From Rhodocyclaceae bacterium (lineage in GTDB: Bacteria; Pseudomonadota; Gammaproteobacteria; Burkholderiales; Rhodocyclaceae): a stretch of DNA of 64,000 nucleotides. The notes under the pieces are model-generated. The model had not been told where the DNA came from and made no database searches. It saw only the letters and a program-made list of their open reading frames with translations. The position numbers and the translations under genes are program-made. Location: NCBI GenBank assembly GCA_016791115.1, contig JAEUNL010000023.1, forward strand, positions 1 to 64,000, in the 5' to 3' direction. This document shows, piece by piece, positions 54,465 through 64,000 of this stretch (positions are counted from its first letter, which is position 1; the number at the start of each line of letters is the position of its first letter).

Positions 54465-55859
54465 ATGCAACTGAGGGGGCGACATGTTCTGGTACTGGGC
54501 CTCGGCGAATCGGGGCTTGCGATGGCGCGGTGGCTGGCCTACGCCGGCGCGACCGTCCGCGTGGCCGACTCGCGTGCCGCGCCGCCGGGAGCAGAGCAAC
54601 TCATGGCACGGGTGCCGCAGGCCGAATTGCAATTCGGCGATTTTGATCTGACGCTGCTTTCGGGCATCGAACTGATCGCGATCAGCCCCGGGTTGTCGCA
54701 ACGCGAACCGCTGGTGGTGGAAGCGAAGCGGCGCGATATTCCGGTCACGGGCGAGATCGAACTGTTCGCGCAAGGCCTCCGCGAACTCGGGCATCGCGAC
54801 GGGTGCAAGATCATCGCCATCACCGGAACCAACGGCAAGACGACCGTGACGACGCTATGCGGCGCACTCGCGCGCGCCGCTGGCGAAACGACCGAGGTGG
54901 CTGGCAACATCAGCCCGGCGGCGCTCGAACGCCTGCTCGATTGCATCGACCGGGATGCATTTCCGCGTGTATGGGTGCTCGAGCTTTCGAGTTTTCAGCT
55001 TGAGACGACCGAGAGCCTGAACGCCGATGCGGCGACCGTGCTCAATGTCAGTGACGACCACCTCGATCGCTACGACGGGTTGGAAGACTACGCAGCCGCG
55101 AAGGCGCGCGTCTTTGCCGGGCGCGGAACCCAGGTACTGAACCGCCAGGATCGTCGTGTCGCCGAGATGGCACGGGCCGGGCGTCGCATCGTGACCTTCG
55201 GGCTCGATCAGCCGGTTGGCGCGGATTCGATGGGGTTGTCGCAGATCGATGGTGAACCCTGGCTCATGGATGGCGAAACGCCGCTGGTTGCGATGTCGTC
55301 GCTCAAACTCGCTGGCCTGCACAATGCCGCTAACTCGCTTGCCGCGCTTGCGCTATGCGAGTCGATCGGCCTGCCGAGGGCGCCGATGCTGGCTGCGCTG
55401 CGGGACTTCCGTGGTTTGCCGCACCGGGTCGAGAAGGTTGCGGATTGGCAGGGCATCTCGTTCTACGATGACTCGAAAGGCACCAATGTCGGTGCCACCG
55501 TCGCCGCGCTCGAGGGATTGCGGCGGCAGGTCGTTCTGATCGCCGGCGGAGACGGCAAGGGCCAGGACTTCTCGCCGCTTGGTCCGGTTTTCGCAAGGCA
55601 CACGCGTGCCGTCGTGCTGATCGGACGCGATGCGCATCGCATCGCAGAGGCAGTCTCGGGCAGCGGTGTGCCGCTGGAATTTGCGACGGACATGGGTGAT
55701 GCGGTGGAGCGCGCCATGGTGCTTGCGCGTCCGGGCGATGCGGTGCTGCTGTCCCCGGCATGCGCCAGTTTCGACATGTTCCGCGGCTATGCGCATCGGG
55801 CCGAAGCATTTGTTGCCGCAGTGTACACGCAGATCGAGCGTCGAGGGAGGGCCGCATGA
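54465..55859 (+). CDS. murD: UDP-MurNAc-L-alanine:D-glutamate ligase
   Basis: 464 residues. P-loop [18 protein letters not shown], the N-terminal Rossmann motif [26 protein letters not shown], and [15 protein letters not shown] are all typical. Its stop overlaps the ftsW ATG (ATGA). Confidence 0.97.
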   Translation: MQLRGRHVLVLGLGESGLAMARWLAYAGATVRVADSRAAPPGAEQLMARVPQAELQFGDFDLTLLSGIELIAISPGLSQREPLVVEAKRRDIPVTGEIELFAQGLRELGHRDGCKIIAITGTNGKTTVTTLCGALARAAGETTEVAGNISPAALERLLDCIDRDAFPRVWVLELSSFQLETTESLNADAATVLNVSDDHLDRYDGLEDYAAAKARVFAGRGTQVLNRQDRRVAEMARAGRRIVTFGLDQPVGADSMGLSQIDGEPWLMDGETPLVAMSSLKLAGLHNAANSLAALALCESIGLPRAPMLAALRDFRGLPHRVEKVADWQGISFYDDSKGTNVGATVAALEGLRRQVVLIAGGDGKGQDFSPLGPVFARHTRAVVLIGRDAHRIAEAVSGSGVPLEFATDMGDAVERAMVLARPGDAVLLSPACASFDMFRGYAHRAEAFVAAVYTQIERRGRAA

Positions 55860-57043
55860 GCATCGCAGCGAACAGCGGCAACTTCTCTCAGCGCTGGCTG
55901 CGGCGCCAGGAGCAGCCACGCGAGCTCGATCCGCTGCTGCTGTGGCCGGCTGTGGCCTTGCTGCTGTTTGGCCTCGTGATGGTCTACTCCTCGTCGATCG
56001 CGACATCGGAAGGCAGCAAGTTCACCGGACACAGTCCGACTTTCTTCCTGGTCCGGCATACGGTGTTCATGTGCATCGGGGCGGTTGCGGCTGTGGTTGC
56101 CTTCCAGATGCCGATGCGTGCCTGGCAGCAGATCGCACCGTACCTGTTCCTGATCGGCGTGGCGTTGCTGGCCCTGGTCCTCATTCCGCATGTCGGCCGC
56201 GACGTAAACGGCGCGCGCCGCTGGCTGCCGCTCGGCCCGATCAATCTGCAGCCGTCCGAGTTGATGAAGTTGTTCGCGGTGCTGTACGCAGCCGACTACA
56301 CCGTACGCAAGCTGCCGGTGATGGGGAGCTTCAAGCGCGGGTTCCTGCCGATGGCCGGCGTGATCATCCTCGTCGGTGCATTGCTGCTGCGCGAGCCCGA
56401 CTTCGGCGCTTTGGTCGTCATATGTGCCATCGCGTTCGGCATTCTGTTCCTGGGCGGCATCAACGCACGGATATTCGCGCTGCTTGCCGTCGTTGCCGTG
56501 GTCGGCTTTGTGCTGCTGATCTGGCTGTCGCCCTACCGGCGCGAACGCATCCTCGGGTTCATGAATCCCTGGGAGGATGCCTACGGCAAGGGTTACCAAC
56601 TTTCGCACGCGCTGATCGCGTTCGGGCGTGGCGAGTGGTTCGGCGTCGGTCTCGGGGGCAGCATCGAGAAGCTTTTCTACTTGCCGGAAGCGCACACCGA
56701 TTTCCTGCTTGCCGTGATTGCCGAGGAACTCGGTTTCGCAGGGGTGCTAGCGGTCATCGTGCTGTTCGCACTTTTCGTGCAGCGCTGCTTTGCAGTCGGA
56801 CGCACCGCGCTGCAGCTCGAACGTCCCTACGCCGCGCTGGTGGCACAGGGCATCGGCATCTGGATCGGCGTGCAGTCGTTCATCAACATGGGCGTCAACA
56901 TGGGCCTGCTGCCGACCAAGGGCCTGACGCTGCCGCTGATGAGCTTTGGCGGTTCGGGGATCGTCGCCAACTGCATAGCGCTTGCGGTGCTGTTGCGCGT
57001 CGACTGGGAAAATCGCCAGCTCATGCGGGGGCTTCCGGCATGA
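55856..57043 (+). CDS. ftsW: Septal peptidoglycan glycosyltransferase FtsW (SEDS family)
   Basis: 395 residues with about ten TM helices. SEDS signatures include [38 protein letters not shown] and the C-terminal PLMSFGGSG. Polymerises lipid II together with FtsI. Its last residues (LMRGLPA) lie in a 24-bp segment that is duplicated just before murG (57124-57147). The stop codon overlaps a second ATG that opens a 35-codon ORF. Confidence 0.97.
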   Translation: MSIAANSGNFSQRWLRRQEQPRELDPLLLWPAVALLLFGLVMVYSSSIATSEGSKFTGHSPTFFLVRHTVFMCIGAVAAVVAFQMPMRAWQQIAPYLFLIGVALLALVLIPHVGRDVNGARRWLPLGPINLQPSELMKLFAVLYAADYTVRKLPVMGSFKRGFLPMAGVIILVGALLLREPDFGALVVICAIAFGILFLGGINARIFALLAVVAVVGFVLLIWLSPYRRERILGFMNPWEDAYGKGYQLSHALIAFGRGEWFGVGLGGSIEKLFYLPEAHTDFLLAVIAEELGFAGVLAVIVLFALFVQRCFAVGRTALQLERPYAALVAQGIGIWIGVQSFINMGVNMGLLPTKGLTLPLMSFGGSGIVANCIALAVLLRVDWENRQLMRGLPA

Positions 57044-57147
57044 GACAGGCGATTTCGGCGCAGGCTAACGTCAGCGCAGCGAAGGTTAAGGCGCGTAGCG
57101 CTGGCCGGAGCCAAAACGTGCGACTCATGCGGGGGCTTCCTGCATGA
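57020..57147 (+). repeat. 24-bp direct repeat bracketing an 80-bp insert
   Basis: The segment 57020-57043 (CTCATGCGGGGGCTTCC, then GGCATGA) recurs at 57124-57147 with one mismatch in 24. The 80 bases between contain partial inverted repeats (CAGCGC / GCGCTG). The unit length is 104 bp, which shifts the reading frame relative to ftsW. Confidence 0.85.
57040..57147 (+). CDS. 35-codon ORF in the ftsW-murG junction
   Basis: The ATG at 57040 overlaps the ftsW stop, and the TGA (57145-57147) overlaps the murG ATG, so the ORF restores stop/start coupling across the 104-bp insertion. The product is basic and Ala-rich and ends LMRGLPA like FtsW itself. It may be only a coupling device with no functional peptide. 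Nothing similar is expected in the standard dcw order. Confidence 0.35.
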   Translation: MRQAISAQANVSAAKVKARSAGRSQNVRLMRGLPA

Positions 57148-58205
57148 AGACGCTGATGGTCATGGCCGGTGGAACAGGGGGGCACATCTACCCGGGGCTT
57201 GCCGTGGCAGATTTCCTGCGTGACGCCGGTTGGCGAATCGTCTGGCTTGGCAACCCGGATGGCATGGAGGCCGGACTGGTTCCCTCGCGGGGTTACGAAG
57301 TTGCCTGGGTTCGTTTTGCGGCTCTGCGTGGCAAGGGGCTGCTGACCAAACTGCTGCTGCCCATCAACCTGCTGCGCGGGTTCTGGCAGGCGCTGCGCGC
57401 GTTGTCGCGCGTAAAGCCGGACGTGGTGCTCGGCATGGGCGGTTACATCACATTCCCCGGCGGGATGATGGCAGCGCTGACGGGGCACCCCCTGGTGCTG
57501 CACGAACAGAACTCCGTGGCCGGTCTCGCGAACAAGGTGCTTGCGGGCGTCGCCGACCGCGTGATGACCGGTTTCCCCAACGTCTTCGGAAAGGGAACCT
57601 GGGCCGGCAACCCGGTGCGTGCAGATATCGCCTTGCTGCCCGCGCCGGCAGCGCGATTTGCCGGTCGCCAAGGCCCGTTGCGCGTGCTCGTGGTCGGCGG
57701 CAGCCTTGGCGCGACCGCGCTCAACGAGATCGTTCCGCAGGCCCTTGCCCTGATCGATCCCGCCAACCGTCCGGCTGTCACCCACCAGTCCGGCAGCAAG
57801 CAGATCCACGCGCTGCGTGCGCACTATGCGAAAGCGGGGGTTGCGGCTGAGCTGCTGCCGTTCATCGACGACATGGCAGCACGCTATGCAGACGCAGACC
57901 TCGTGATCTGCCGCGCAGGGGCGCTGACCGTCGCCGAACTGGCAGCCGCTGGCGTCGGCAGTGTGTTGATTCCGTTCCCGTTCGCGGTCGACGACCACCA
58001 GACCCGCAATGCGCAGTTTCTCGCCGATGCGGGCGCCGCAGTGCTGGTTCCGCAGCGTGAACTCACCTCTGCGAGCCTGGCGGCACTGATGCGGTCGATG
58101 ACGCGCGAACGTTTGCTCGAAATGGCGCAGAAGGCGCGGGGACTGGCAAAGCCGGATGCGACGCGCGTCGTCGCCGAGGCGTGTGCCGCGCTGGCGAAAG
58201 ACTGA
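57144..58205 (+). CDS. murG: UDP-GlcNAc:lipid I GlcNAc transferase
   Basis: 353 residues. GT-B fold enzyme making lipid [16 protein letters not shown] (about 8-21), [25 protein letters not shown] and the sugar-nucleotide region [16 protein letters not shown] match the family closely. Confidence 0.97.
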   Translation: MKTLMVMAGGTGGHIYPGLAVADFLRDAGWRIVWLGNPDGMEAGLVPSRGYEVAWVRFAALRGKGLLTKLLLPINLLRGFWQALRALSRVKPDVVLGMGGYITFPGGMMAALTGHPLVLHEQNSVAGLANKVLAGVADRVMTGFPNVFGKGTWAGNPVRADIALLPAPAARFAGRQGPLRVLVVGGSLGATALNEIVPQALALIDPANRPAVTHQSGSKQIHALRAHYAKAGVAAELLPFIDDMAARYADADLVICRAGALTVAELAAAGVGSVLIPFPFAVDDHQTRNAQFLADAGAAVLVPQRELTSASLAALMRSMTRERLLEMAQKARGLAKPDATRVVAEACAALAKD

Positions 58206-58208
58206 AAG

Positions 58209-59603
58209 ATGAAGCACAAGGTCAAGCACATTCACTTCGTGGGCATCGGCGGTTCGGGCATGAGCGGCATTGCCGAGGTGCTGTCGAATCTCGGCTTCAC
58301 CATCAGCGGGTCGGATCTTGCCGACAACGCGGCGACGCGGCGGCTTTCCGCACTCGGGGTGCGTGTCGTCCTCGGACATGCTGCGGAGAACATCGCGGGT
58401 GCCGATGCGGTGGTGACGTCGACAGCGGTGCGCGGTGACAATCCTGAGGTGATCGCGGCGCGGGCGAAGCATGTTCCCGTCGTGCCGCGTGCACTGATGC
58501 TGGCCGAACTGATGCGCCTCAAGCAGGGCATCGCGATTGCCGGCACGCACGGCAAGACCACGACTACGAGCCTGATCGCCAGCGTGCTTGCGGAAGGCGG
58601 CATGGATCCGACGTTCGTCATCGGCGGCCGGCTCAATGCGGCCGGCGCCAACGCGCGCATGGGTTCGGGCGAGTTTCTGGTCGCCGAAGCCGACGAATCC
58701 GATGCGTCCTTCCTGCATCTTTCGCCGGTCGTGTCGGTGGTGACCAACATCGATGCCGATCACATGGAGACCTACGGCCATGATTTCGCGCGCCTCAAAC
58801 AGGCTTTCGTCGACTTCCTGCATCGCTTGCCGTTCTACGGTGTCGCGGTGCTGTGCGTCGATGATCCGCATGTACGCGAGATCATGCCTTTCGTCTCCAA
58901 GCAGATAGTGCGCTACGGGCTTGACCCCTCTGCGAACGTGCGCGCCGAGAACGTCGAGGCGGCTGGTGGCCAGATGAAGTTCGATGCGGTGCGCGTCAAC
59001 GGCACGACGACGCGCCTGCCGGTGACCCTCAACCTGCCCGGGATGCACAACGTGCTCAACGCGCTCGCAACCATTGCGGTGGCGACCGAAGTGGGGGTGT
59101 CGGACGAGGCGATCGTCAAGGGGCTGGCGGAATTCAAGGGCGTGGGCCGGCGCTTCCAGCGCTATGGCGAGGTTGCGCTGCCAGCGGGCGGCAGCTTCAC
59201 GCTGATCGACGACTACGGCCACCATCCGGCAGAGATGGCGGCCACGCTGGCTGCGGCGCGCGGTGCGTTTCCCGGCCGACGTCTGGTGCTCGCGTTCCAG
59301 CCGCATCGCTACACGCGCACACGCGACTGCTTCGAGGACTTCGTCAAGGTGCTGGCAACGCCGGATGCCCTGTTGCTGGCCGAAGTCTATGCCGCCGGCG
59401 AGGCGCCGCTCGTCGCAGCGGACGGCCGCTCCATGACACGTGCGATCCGCGTGGCCGGGCGGATCGAGCCGATCTTCGTCGAGGACATTGCCGACATGCC
59501 GGCTGCTATCCTCGAAACTGCGCGCGATGGCGATGTCGTCGTCACCATGGGTGCCGGATCGATCGGTGCGGTGCCCGGCAAGCTCGCGCAAGGACAGGTG
59601 TGA
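58209..59603 (+). CDS. murC: UDP-MurNAc:L-alanine ligase
   Basis: 464 residues. N-terminal Rossmann motif [16 protein letters not shown]-loop [12 protein letters not shown], central EADESDASF and C-terminal [14 protein letters not shown] are diagnostic. First ligase in the cytoplasmic precursor pathway. The ATG lies three bases after the murG stop. Confidence 0.98.
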   Translation: MKHKVKHIHFVGIGGSGMSGIAEVLSNLGFTISGSDLADNAATRRLSALGVRVVLGHAAENIAGADAVVTSTAVRGDNPEVIAARAKHVPVVPRALMLAELMRLKQGIAIAGTHGKTTTTSLIASVLAEGGMDPTFVIGGRLNAAGANARMGSGEFLVAEADESDASFLHLSPVVSVVTNIDADHMETYGHDFARLKQAFVDFLHRLPFYGVAVLCVDDPHVREIMPFVSKQIVRYGLDPSANVRAENVEAAGGQMKFDAVRVNGTTTRLPVTLNLPGMHNVLNALATIAVATEVGVSDEAIVKGLAEFKGVGRRFQRYGEVALPAGGSFTLIDDYGHHPAEMAATLAAARGAFPGRRLVLAFQPHRYTRTRDCFEDFVKVLATPDALLLAEVYAAGEAPLVAADGRSMTRAIRVAGRIEPIFVEDIADMPAAILETARDGDVVVTMGAGSIGAVPGKLAQGQV

Positions 59604-60529
59604 TGGACATGAGCGATATTCAGCGCGCCAGTCTAGCCACCCCGACCCTTCGGGGCACCTTGCGGGTCGACGAGCCGATGGCGCGGCACGTGTCGTGGCG
59701 CACCGGGGGCATTGCCGCTCGTGCCTACCTGCCCGCCGATCTGGAAGATCTGGCGGCCTTCTTGCGTGGCGTACCCGACGGCGAGCCGCTGCTGTTCGTC
59801 GGGCTGGGCTCCAATCTGCTGGTGCGTGACGGCGGCTATCGCGGCACGGTGGTCTTTCTGCATGGCGCTCTCGACCGGATCGCAATCGAAAGCAATCGTG
59901 CGATCTATGCTGAAGCGGGTGTCGCATCGCCCAAGGTTGCGCGCTTTGCGGCGAATCATGATCTGGTGGGTGCCGAATTCCTTGCCGGCATTCCCGGTAC
60001 CGTCGGTGGATCGCTGGCGATGAACGCCGGGTGCTACGGCGGCGAAACCTGGCAAATCGTCGAGCGGGTGCGCACGCTCGACCGCAAGGGCAATCTCCAT
60101 AACCGGATGCCCGCCGATTTCGATGTCGGGTACCGGCATGTCGTCAACCGTGTCGGCGCGGAAGAGTTCTTTGTCGCAGCCTGGCTGCGATTGACGCGGG
60201 GTGACGGCCAGGCCTCGCGTCAGCACATCAAGGAACTGCTCGAGAAGCGGATCGCTGCTCAGCCCCTGCAACTGCCCAATGCCGGCTCGGTGTTCCGCAA
60301 TCCGGCCGGCGACCATGCGGCCCGGTTGATCGAAACAGCCGGCCTGAAGGGATTCGCGATCGGAGGGGCGCGCATCTCGGAGAAGCATGCGAATTTCATC
60401 GTCAATCCAGATGGCGCCGGCTCGGCTGCCGACATCGAGGCGCTGATCGAGCATGCGCAGCGCACGGTGGCCGAAAAATTCGGCGTGGAACTGGTGCGCG
60501 AAGTGCGCATCGTCGGAGAGACAAAGTGA
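59603..60529 (+). CDS. murB: UDP-N-acetylenolpyruvoylglucosamine reductase
   Basis: 308 residues. FAD enzyme reducing UDP-GlcNAc-enolpyruvate. FAD-binding segment [19 protein letters not shown], then [26 protein letters not shown], and Ser-containing [10 protein letters not shown] with a final Glu. The start may be GTG 59600 or ATG 59603; the ATG overlaps the murC stop by one base. Confidence 0.96.
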   Translation: MDMSDIQRASLATPTLRGTLRVDEPMARHVSWRTGGIAARAYLPADLEDLAAFLRGVPDGEPLLFVGLGSNLLVRDGGYRGTVVFLHGALDRIAIESNRAIYAEAGVASPKVARFAANHDLVGAEFLAGIPGTVGGSLAMNAGCYGGETWQIVERVRTLDRKGNLHNRMPADFDVGYRHVVNRVGAEEFFVAAWLRLTRGDGQASRQHIKELLEKRIAAQPLQLPNAGSVFRNPAGDHAARLIETAGLKGFAIGGARISEKHANFIVNPDGAGSAADIEALIEHAQRTVAEKFGVELVREVRIVGETK

Positions 60530-61437
60530 AGGATTTCGGTAAGGTGGCCGTGCTGTTCGGCGGGTCGAGTGCGGAGCGCGAGATCTCCCTGTTGTCCGGC
60601 GCCGCCGTCCTCAAGGCGCTGCAGGCAAAGGGGGTGGACGCGTATGCCTTCGATCCGGCCGGAAAGTCCCTGTGCGCCTTGAAGGATGAAGGCTACCAGT
60701 GCGCTTTCATCGCCCTGCACGGACGTGGCGGAGAGGATGGCACCCTCCAGGGGGCGCTCGAAACGCTCGGTATTCCCTACACCGGGAGCGGCGTGATGGC
60801 CTCGGCCGTCTCGATGGACAAATGGCGCACCAAGCTGATCTGGTTGGCGCACGGACTGCCGACGCCGCGGTATCGCATCCTGCGCGCAGACAGCGACTGG
60901 GCCGGCGTGGTGCGCGATCTCGGGCTGCCCATCTTCGTCAAGCCGGCGCACGAAGGCTCCAGCGTCGGTGCGACCAAGGTGATCGATGCGTCGCAGCTCG
61001 AGGCTGCGTGGCAGCTCGCGGCGCAGTTCGACGCCCTGGTTCTGGCGGAGGAATTCGTCGAAGGTCAGGAGCTGACCTGTGCCTTCCTCGGCGATCGCGC
61101 GCTGCCGGTTGTACGCATCGTGCCGCCGGGCGGCAACTACGATTACCAGAACAAGTATTTCTCGGACGAGACGAAGTACTTCTGCCCGAGCGGTCTCGCG
61201 CCGCAGGTGGAGCAGCGCATTCAATCCGACGTCATGGAAGCGGCTCGGATGCTCGGCTGCCGCGGCTGGGGCAGGGCCGACCTGATTCTGCGCAGTGACG
61301 GCATCGCGCAACTGCTGGAAATGAACACATCGCCCGGCATGACCGGACATTCGCTGGTGCCGATGGCCGCGCGTGCCGCAGGCATCGGATTCGAGGACCT
61401 GTGCCTGTCGATCCTGGAGATGGCGCGCCTTGGCTGA
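60526..61437 (+). CDS. ddl: D-alanine-D-alanine ligase
   Basis: 303 residues from a GTG inside the murB stop. ATP-grasp enzyme of the DdlB length class: [44 protein letters not shown], and C-terminal [17 protein letters not shown]. Supplies the dipeptide for MurF. Confidence 0.97.
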   Translation: MKDFGKVAVLFGGSSAEREISLLSGAAVLKALQAKGVDAYAFDPAGKSLCALKDEGYQCAFIALHGRGGEDGTLQGALETLGIPYTGSGVMASAVSMDKWRTKLIWLAHGLPTPRYRILRADSDWAGVVRDLGLPIFVKPAHEGSSVGATKVIDASQLEAAWQLAAQFDALVLAEEFVEGQELTCAFLGDRALPVVRIVPPGGNYDYQNKYFSDETKYFCPSGLAPQVEQRIQSDVMEAARMLGCRGWGRADLILRSDGIAQLLEMNTSPGMTGHSLVPMAARAAGIGFEDLCLSILEMARLG

Positions 61438-62206
61438 GCTACGCACCCGCTCGCGGCATCGAGAAGGCCCGCCCGGTCTGTGGGACCGACCCGCGCTGCT
61501 CGACTCGATCGCCGACGTGCTGCTGGTGCTTGGGTCGGCCGGGCTTGCCTATGCGCTGGTGCTCGGCGCCCTCCGATTGCCGGTGTTTCCGCTGAATGAA
61601 CTGGTGGTCCTGACACCCGTCGGGAATGTGACCACCGCGCAGATCGAGTACGCCGCGAGATCGTCGCTGAGCGGGAATTTCTTCACCGTCGACCTCGAAC
61701 GCGTGAGGACGAATTTCGAGAAACTGCCGTGGGTTCGCGAGGCGGAAGTGCGCAGGCGCTGGCCTGCCACGCTGGAACTGCAGATCGCCGAGCATCGTGC
61801 GGCCGCCTACTGGCGCGTAATCGATGCCGGCGAAACCCGGCTGGTCAGCGATGTCGGAGATGTGTTCATCGCGGCGAGCAACGCAAAGCTGCCGGTATTC
61901 AGCGGCCCGGAGGGTACGGCGCCAGTGCTGCTCGAGCGCTACCGCGAGTTCAGCGCGGCGCTTGCGCCGCTCGGTCGGAAGCTCGATGCGCTCGCGTTGT
62001 CGCCGCGCCTCGCCTGGCAGCTCAAGCTTGACGACGGCATGGTGATCGAACTCGGCCATGACGAGCCGAAGGCGCCGGTTGCAGAGCGGCTGACTCGATT
62101 CGTCGAAGTATTTCCGCAAGCAGCGGGAAAGTTCGGACAACGCGCCGCGATAGCGGATTTGCGCTACCCGAACGGATTTGCACTGCGCCCGGCGCAGGGA
62201 AGTTAG
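61430..62206 (+). CDS. ftsQ: Cell division protein FtsQ
   Basis: 258 residues. A cytoplasmic N terminus, a TM helix (about 28-47), a POTRA domain (about 58-125: [43 protein letters not shown]) and the FtsQ/DivIB beta domain. The start is taken as TTG 61430, overlapping the ddl stop, with GGAG ten bases upstream; no ATG or GTG in frame precedes the TM helix. Confidence 0.92.
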   Translation: MAELRTRSRHREGPPGLWDRPALLDSIADVLLVLGSAGLAYALVLGALRLPVFPLNELVVLTPVGNVTTAQIEYAARSSLSGNFFTVDLERVRTNFEKLPWVREAEVRRRWPATLELQIAEHRAAAYWRVIDAGETRLVSDVGDVFIAASNAKLPVFSGPEGTAPVLLERYREFSAALAPLGRKLDALALSPRLAWQLKLDDGMVIELGHDEPKAPVAERLTRFVEVFPQAAGKFGQRAAIADLRYPNGFALRPAQGS

Positions 62207-62216
62207 GAACGGAAAC

Positions 62217-63446
62217 ATGCCAAGAGAAAGCAAGGACCTGATCGTCGGCCTCGACATCGGTACATCGAAGATCGTCGCGCTGGTCGCGGAGATCAAGCCG
62301 GAGGGGCGCATCGAGGTGCTCGGCGTCGGCATGCAGCCTTCGCGCGGGCTGAAGAAGGGCGTGGTGGTCAATATCGAGGCCACTGTCGATGCCATCTCGC
62401 GCGCGATCCAGGAGGTGGAGTTGCAGGCGGACTGCAAGATCGCCGAGGTGATCACCGGAATTGCGGGCAGTCACATCCGCAGTTTCAACTCGAACGGCAT
62501 GGTCGCCATCAAGGACAAGGAAGTGTCCGACATGGACGTCGAGCGCGTGATCGAGACGGCAAAGGCGATGCCGCTGCCTGCGGATCAGCAGATCCTGCAC
62601 ATCCTGACGCAGGAATTCATCATCGACGGACAGGACGGTGTGCGCGAACCGATCGGCATGAGTGGCGTGCGCCTCGAAGTCAAGGTGCACATCGTCACGG
62701 GGGCAGTCAGTGCGGTGCAGAACATCGTCAAGTGCGTGCGCCGCTGCGGCCTGGAAGTGACCGATCTGGTCCTGCAGCCGCTCGCCTCGAGCTACGCGGT
62801 GCTGTCCGAGGACGAGAAGGATCTCGGGGTGTGCCTGGTCGACATCGGCGGTGGCACGACCGACATCGCGGTGTTTACCCAGGGTGCGATACGGCACACG
62901 GCGGTGATTCCGATCGCCGGCGACCAGGTCACCAACGACATTGCGATGGCGCTGCGCACGCCGACCCAGGATGCCGAGGAGATCAAGGTGCGGCACGGCC
63001 TGGCGGTGACCCGCATGGCAGATCCGCTGCAATCGATCGAGGTTCCCGGCGTCGGCGATCGTCCTCCAAGGAAGCTTTCGCGCGAGGCGCTGGCCGGTGT
63101 CATAGAGCCGCGCGTTTCAGAACTCTTCGAACTGATCCAGTCGGAGTTGCGGCGCAGCGGTTATCTCGAGGTGCTGTCGTCAGGCATCGTTCTGACGGGC
63201 GGTTCGGCCGTGATCGAGGGCATGGCGGAACTGGGCGAAGAGATCTTCGGCATGCCGGTGCGCATCGGCATGCCGCGATACGAGGGCAGTCTGGCGGACG
63301 TGGTGGCGCAACCGCAGTACGCCACCGGAATGGGATTGCTCATTGAGGGCGCGGCGCAGAAGAAGCGCGGCGTCATCGCGCGCGAGACGCGGAACGTCAA
63401 GCAGGTTTTCGAACGCATGAAGTCGTGGTTCGAAAAGAATTTTTGA
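62217..63446 (+). CDS. ftsA: Cell division protein FtsA
   Basis: 409 residues. Actin-like ATPase that tethers FtsZ to the membrane. IVGLDIGTSKIVALVAEI at the start, the 1C domain, VDIGGGTTDIAVF, LTGGSAVIEGM, and a C-terminal amphipathic helix (VFERMKSWFEKNF). Preceded by GGAAC. Confidence 0.97.
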   Translation: MPRESKDLIVGLDIGTSKIVALVAEIKPEGRIEVLGVGMQPSRGLKKGVVVNIEATVDAISRAIQEVELQADCKIAEVITGIAGSHIRSFNSNGMVAIKDKEVSDMDVERVIETAKAMPLPADQQILHILTQEFIIDGQDGVREPIGMSGVRLEVKVHIVTGAVSAVQNIVKCVRRCGLEVTDLVLQPLASSYAVLSEDEKDLGVCLVDIGGGTTDIAVFTQGAIRHTAVIPIAGDQVTNDIAMALRTPTQDAEEIKVRHGLAVTRMADPLQSIEVPGVGDRPPRKLSREALAGVIEPRVSELFELIQSELRRSGYLEVLSSGIVLTGGSAVIEGMAELGEEIFGMPVRIGMPRYEGSLADVVAQPQYATGMGLLIEGAAQKKRGVIARETRNVKQVFERMKSWFEKNF

Positions 63447-63460
63447 TCGTGCAGTTGTGG

Positions 63461-63484
63461 GCCGGTGCGAGCCGGCTGGTTTTT
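63461..63484 (+). terminator. Weak hairpin with T run between ftsA and ftsZ
   Basis: GCCGG (63461-63465) can pair with CCGGC (63472-63476), followed by a T-rich run (TGGTTTTT, ending 63484). It could attenuate read-through from the upstream dcw genes or simply be chance structure. Confidence 0.3.
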
Positions 63485-63518
63485 GCGGACAGGTTGTTTC
63501 ATCAGACAGGAGGCGAGC

Positions 63519-64000
63519 ATGTTTGAAATCATGGAAAAGGATCCGAGCGGAACGGTGATCAAGGTCATCGGCGTGGGTGGCGCCGGCGGCAATGCAGTTG
63601 ATCACATGATCCGTGAAGGTGTGCAGGGCGTGGACTTCATCTGCGCCAATACCGATGCCCAGGCGCTCAAGCGCAGCGGGTCGCCGATGAAGATGCAGCT
63701 CGGCAAGAGCGGGCTCGGCGCCGGCGCCAAGCCGGATCAGGGGCGCGCCGCGGCGCAGGAGGAGCGCGAGCGCATTGCCGACAGCTTGCGTGGCGCACAC
63801 ATGGTGTTCATCACCGCAGGCATGGGTGGCGGCACCGGTACCGGCGCGGCGCCGATCGTGGCGGAAGTGGCGCGCGAACTCGGCATTCTCACCGTTGGTG
63901 TGGTGACCAAACCGTTTGCCTTCGAAGGCAAGCGCATGAAGATCGCCGAAACCGGCATCGACGAGTTGTCCAAGCACGTCGATTCGCTGATCGTCATCCT
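63519..64000 (+). CDS. ftsZ: Cell division protein FtsZ (partial, cut by window end)
   Basis: The first 160 codons of the tubulin-like GTPase. [18 protein letters not shown] (about 14-31) and the tubulin signature [10 protein letters not shown] (about 104-113) are present. A strong ribosome site (CAGGAGGCGAGC) precedes the ATG. The gene continues past the right edge. Confidence 0.97.
   Translation, partial: MFEIMEKDPSGTVIKVIGVGGAGGNAVDHMIREGVQGVDFICANTDAQALKRSGSPMKMQLGKSGLGAGAKPDQGRAAAQEERERIADSLRGAHMVFITAGMGGGTGTGAAPIVAEVARELGILTVGVVTKPFAFEGKRMKIAETGIDELSKHVDSLIVI

Noticed and set aside
57021-59927. Open frame of 968 codons on the minus strand opposite murG, murC and murB
   Set aside because: Covers three unmistakable conserved genes on the other strand. 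Its composition is the typical shadow of third-position GC, with no domain.

Overview
The window is a GC-rich (roughly 65 %) chromosomal segment of a Gram-negative bacterium, most likely a betaproteobacterium and probably of the order Rhodocyclales. The evidence is the complete division and cell-wall (dcw) cluster starting with mraZ, the uvrA / YajR-type MFS / ssb block, the rsmI-yraN-diaA-dolP neighbourhood, a class A RNase P RNA and LPS heptose genes. No phage, IS element, CRISPR array, rRNA or tRNA was seen.

Layout. Bases 1-5,500: a calpain-like protein gene, prfC, and a coupled DUF2157/DUF4824 pair. 5,500-11,400: uvrA, a YajR-like exporter, ssb and a short porin-like protein. 11,400-21,600: rfaE2, a ferritin-like protein, then an adenosylcobalamin-binding MerR regulator (LitR/CarH type) divergent from a ten-gene operon of lipid and oxidative-stress genes. 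The operon encodes glutathione peroxidase, an FAD oxidoreductase, DUF1365, a cyclopropane-fatty-acid-type methyltransferase, a chalcone-isomerase-like protein, a GPH transporter, a DUF3833 lipoprotein, an SDR and a SnoaL-like protein. 21,600-27,000: dolP, diaA, a HIRAN protein, yraN, rsmI, pyrC, a lipoprotein and DUF3025. 27,400-27,780: rnpB. 27,900-39,200: PhoD-like phosphatase, selD, a small helical protein, a CorA-like protein, a DMT exporter, an alpha/beta hydrolase, a thioesterase, an NDH2-SelD fusion and dinB. 39,300-46,500: an oxygen-linked signalling island with a chemoreceptor, bacteriohemerythrin, a binding protein with hybrid kinase, and a GGDEF-hemerythrin protein, followed by a BON protein. 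47,000-64,000: mraZ-rsmH-ftsL-ftsI-murE-murF-mraY-murD-ftsW-murG-murC-murB-ddl-ftsQ-ftsA-ftsZ (ftsZ cut by the window end), almost all joined by 1-4-base stop/start overlaps.

How the genes work together. The light-regulator locus has two identical-type 15-bp palindromes exactly 63 bp apart that bracket a sigma70-like promoter. It reads as a B12-photoreceptor switch controlling membrane-lipid modification and peroxide defence. The hemerythrin island has a perfect FNR/Anr box at the class II position upstream of bacteriohemerythrin, and its genes read as an oxygen-sensing signalling set. The dcw cluster is canonical except for a 104-bp insertion between ftsW and murG, flanked by a 24-bp duplication, that creates a coupled 35-codon ORF. 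Intergenic spacers over the whole window also carry a dispersed palindromic repeat with core CCCGCATGG.
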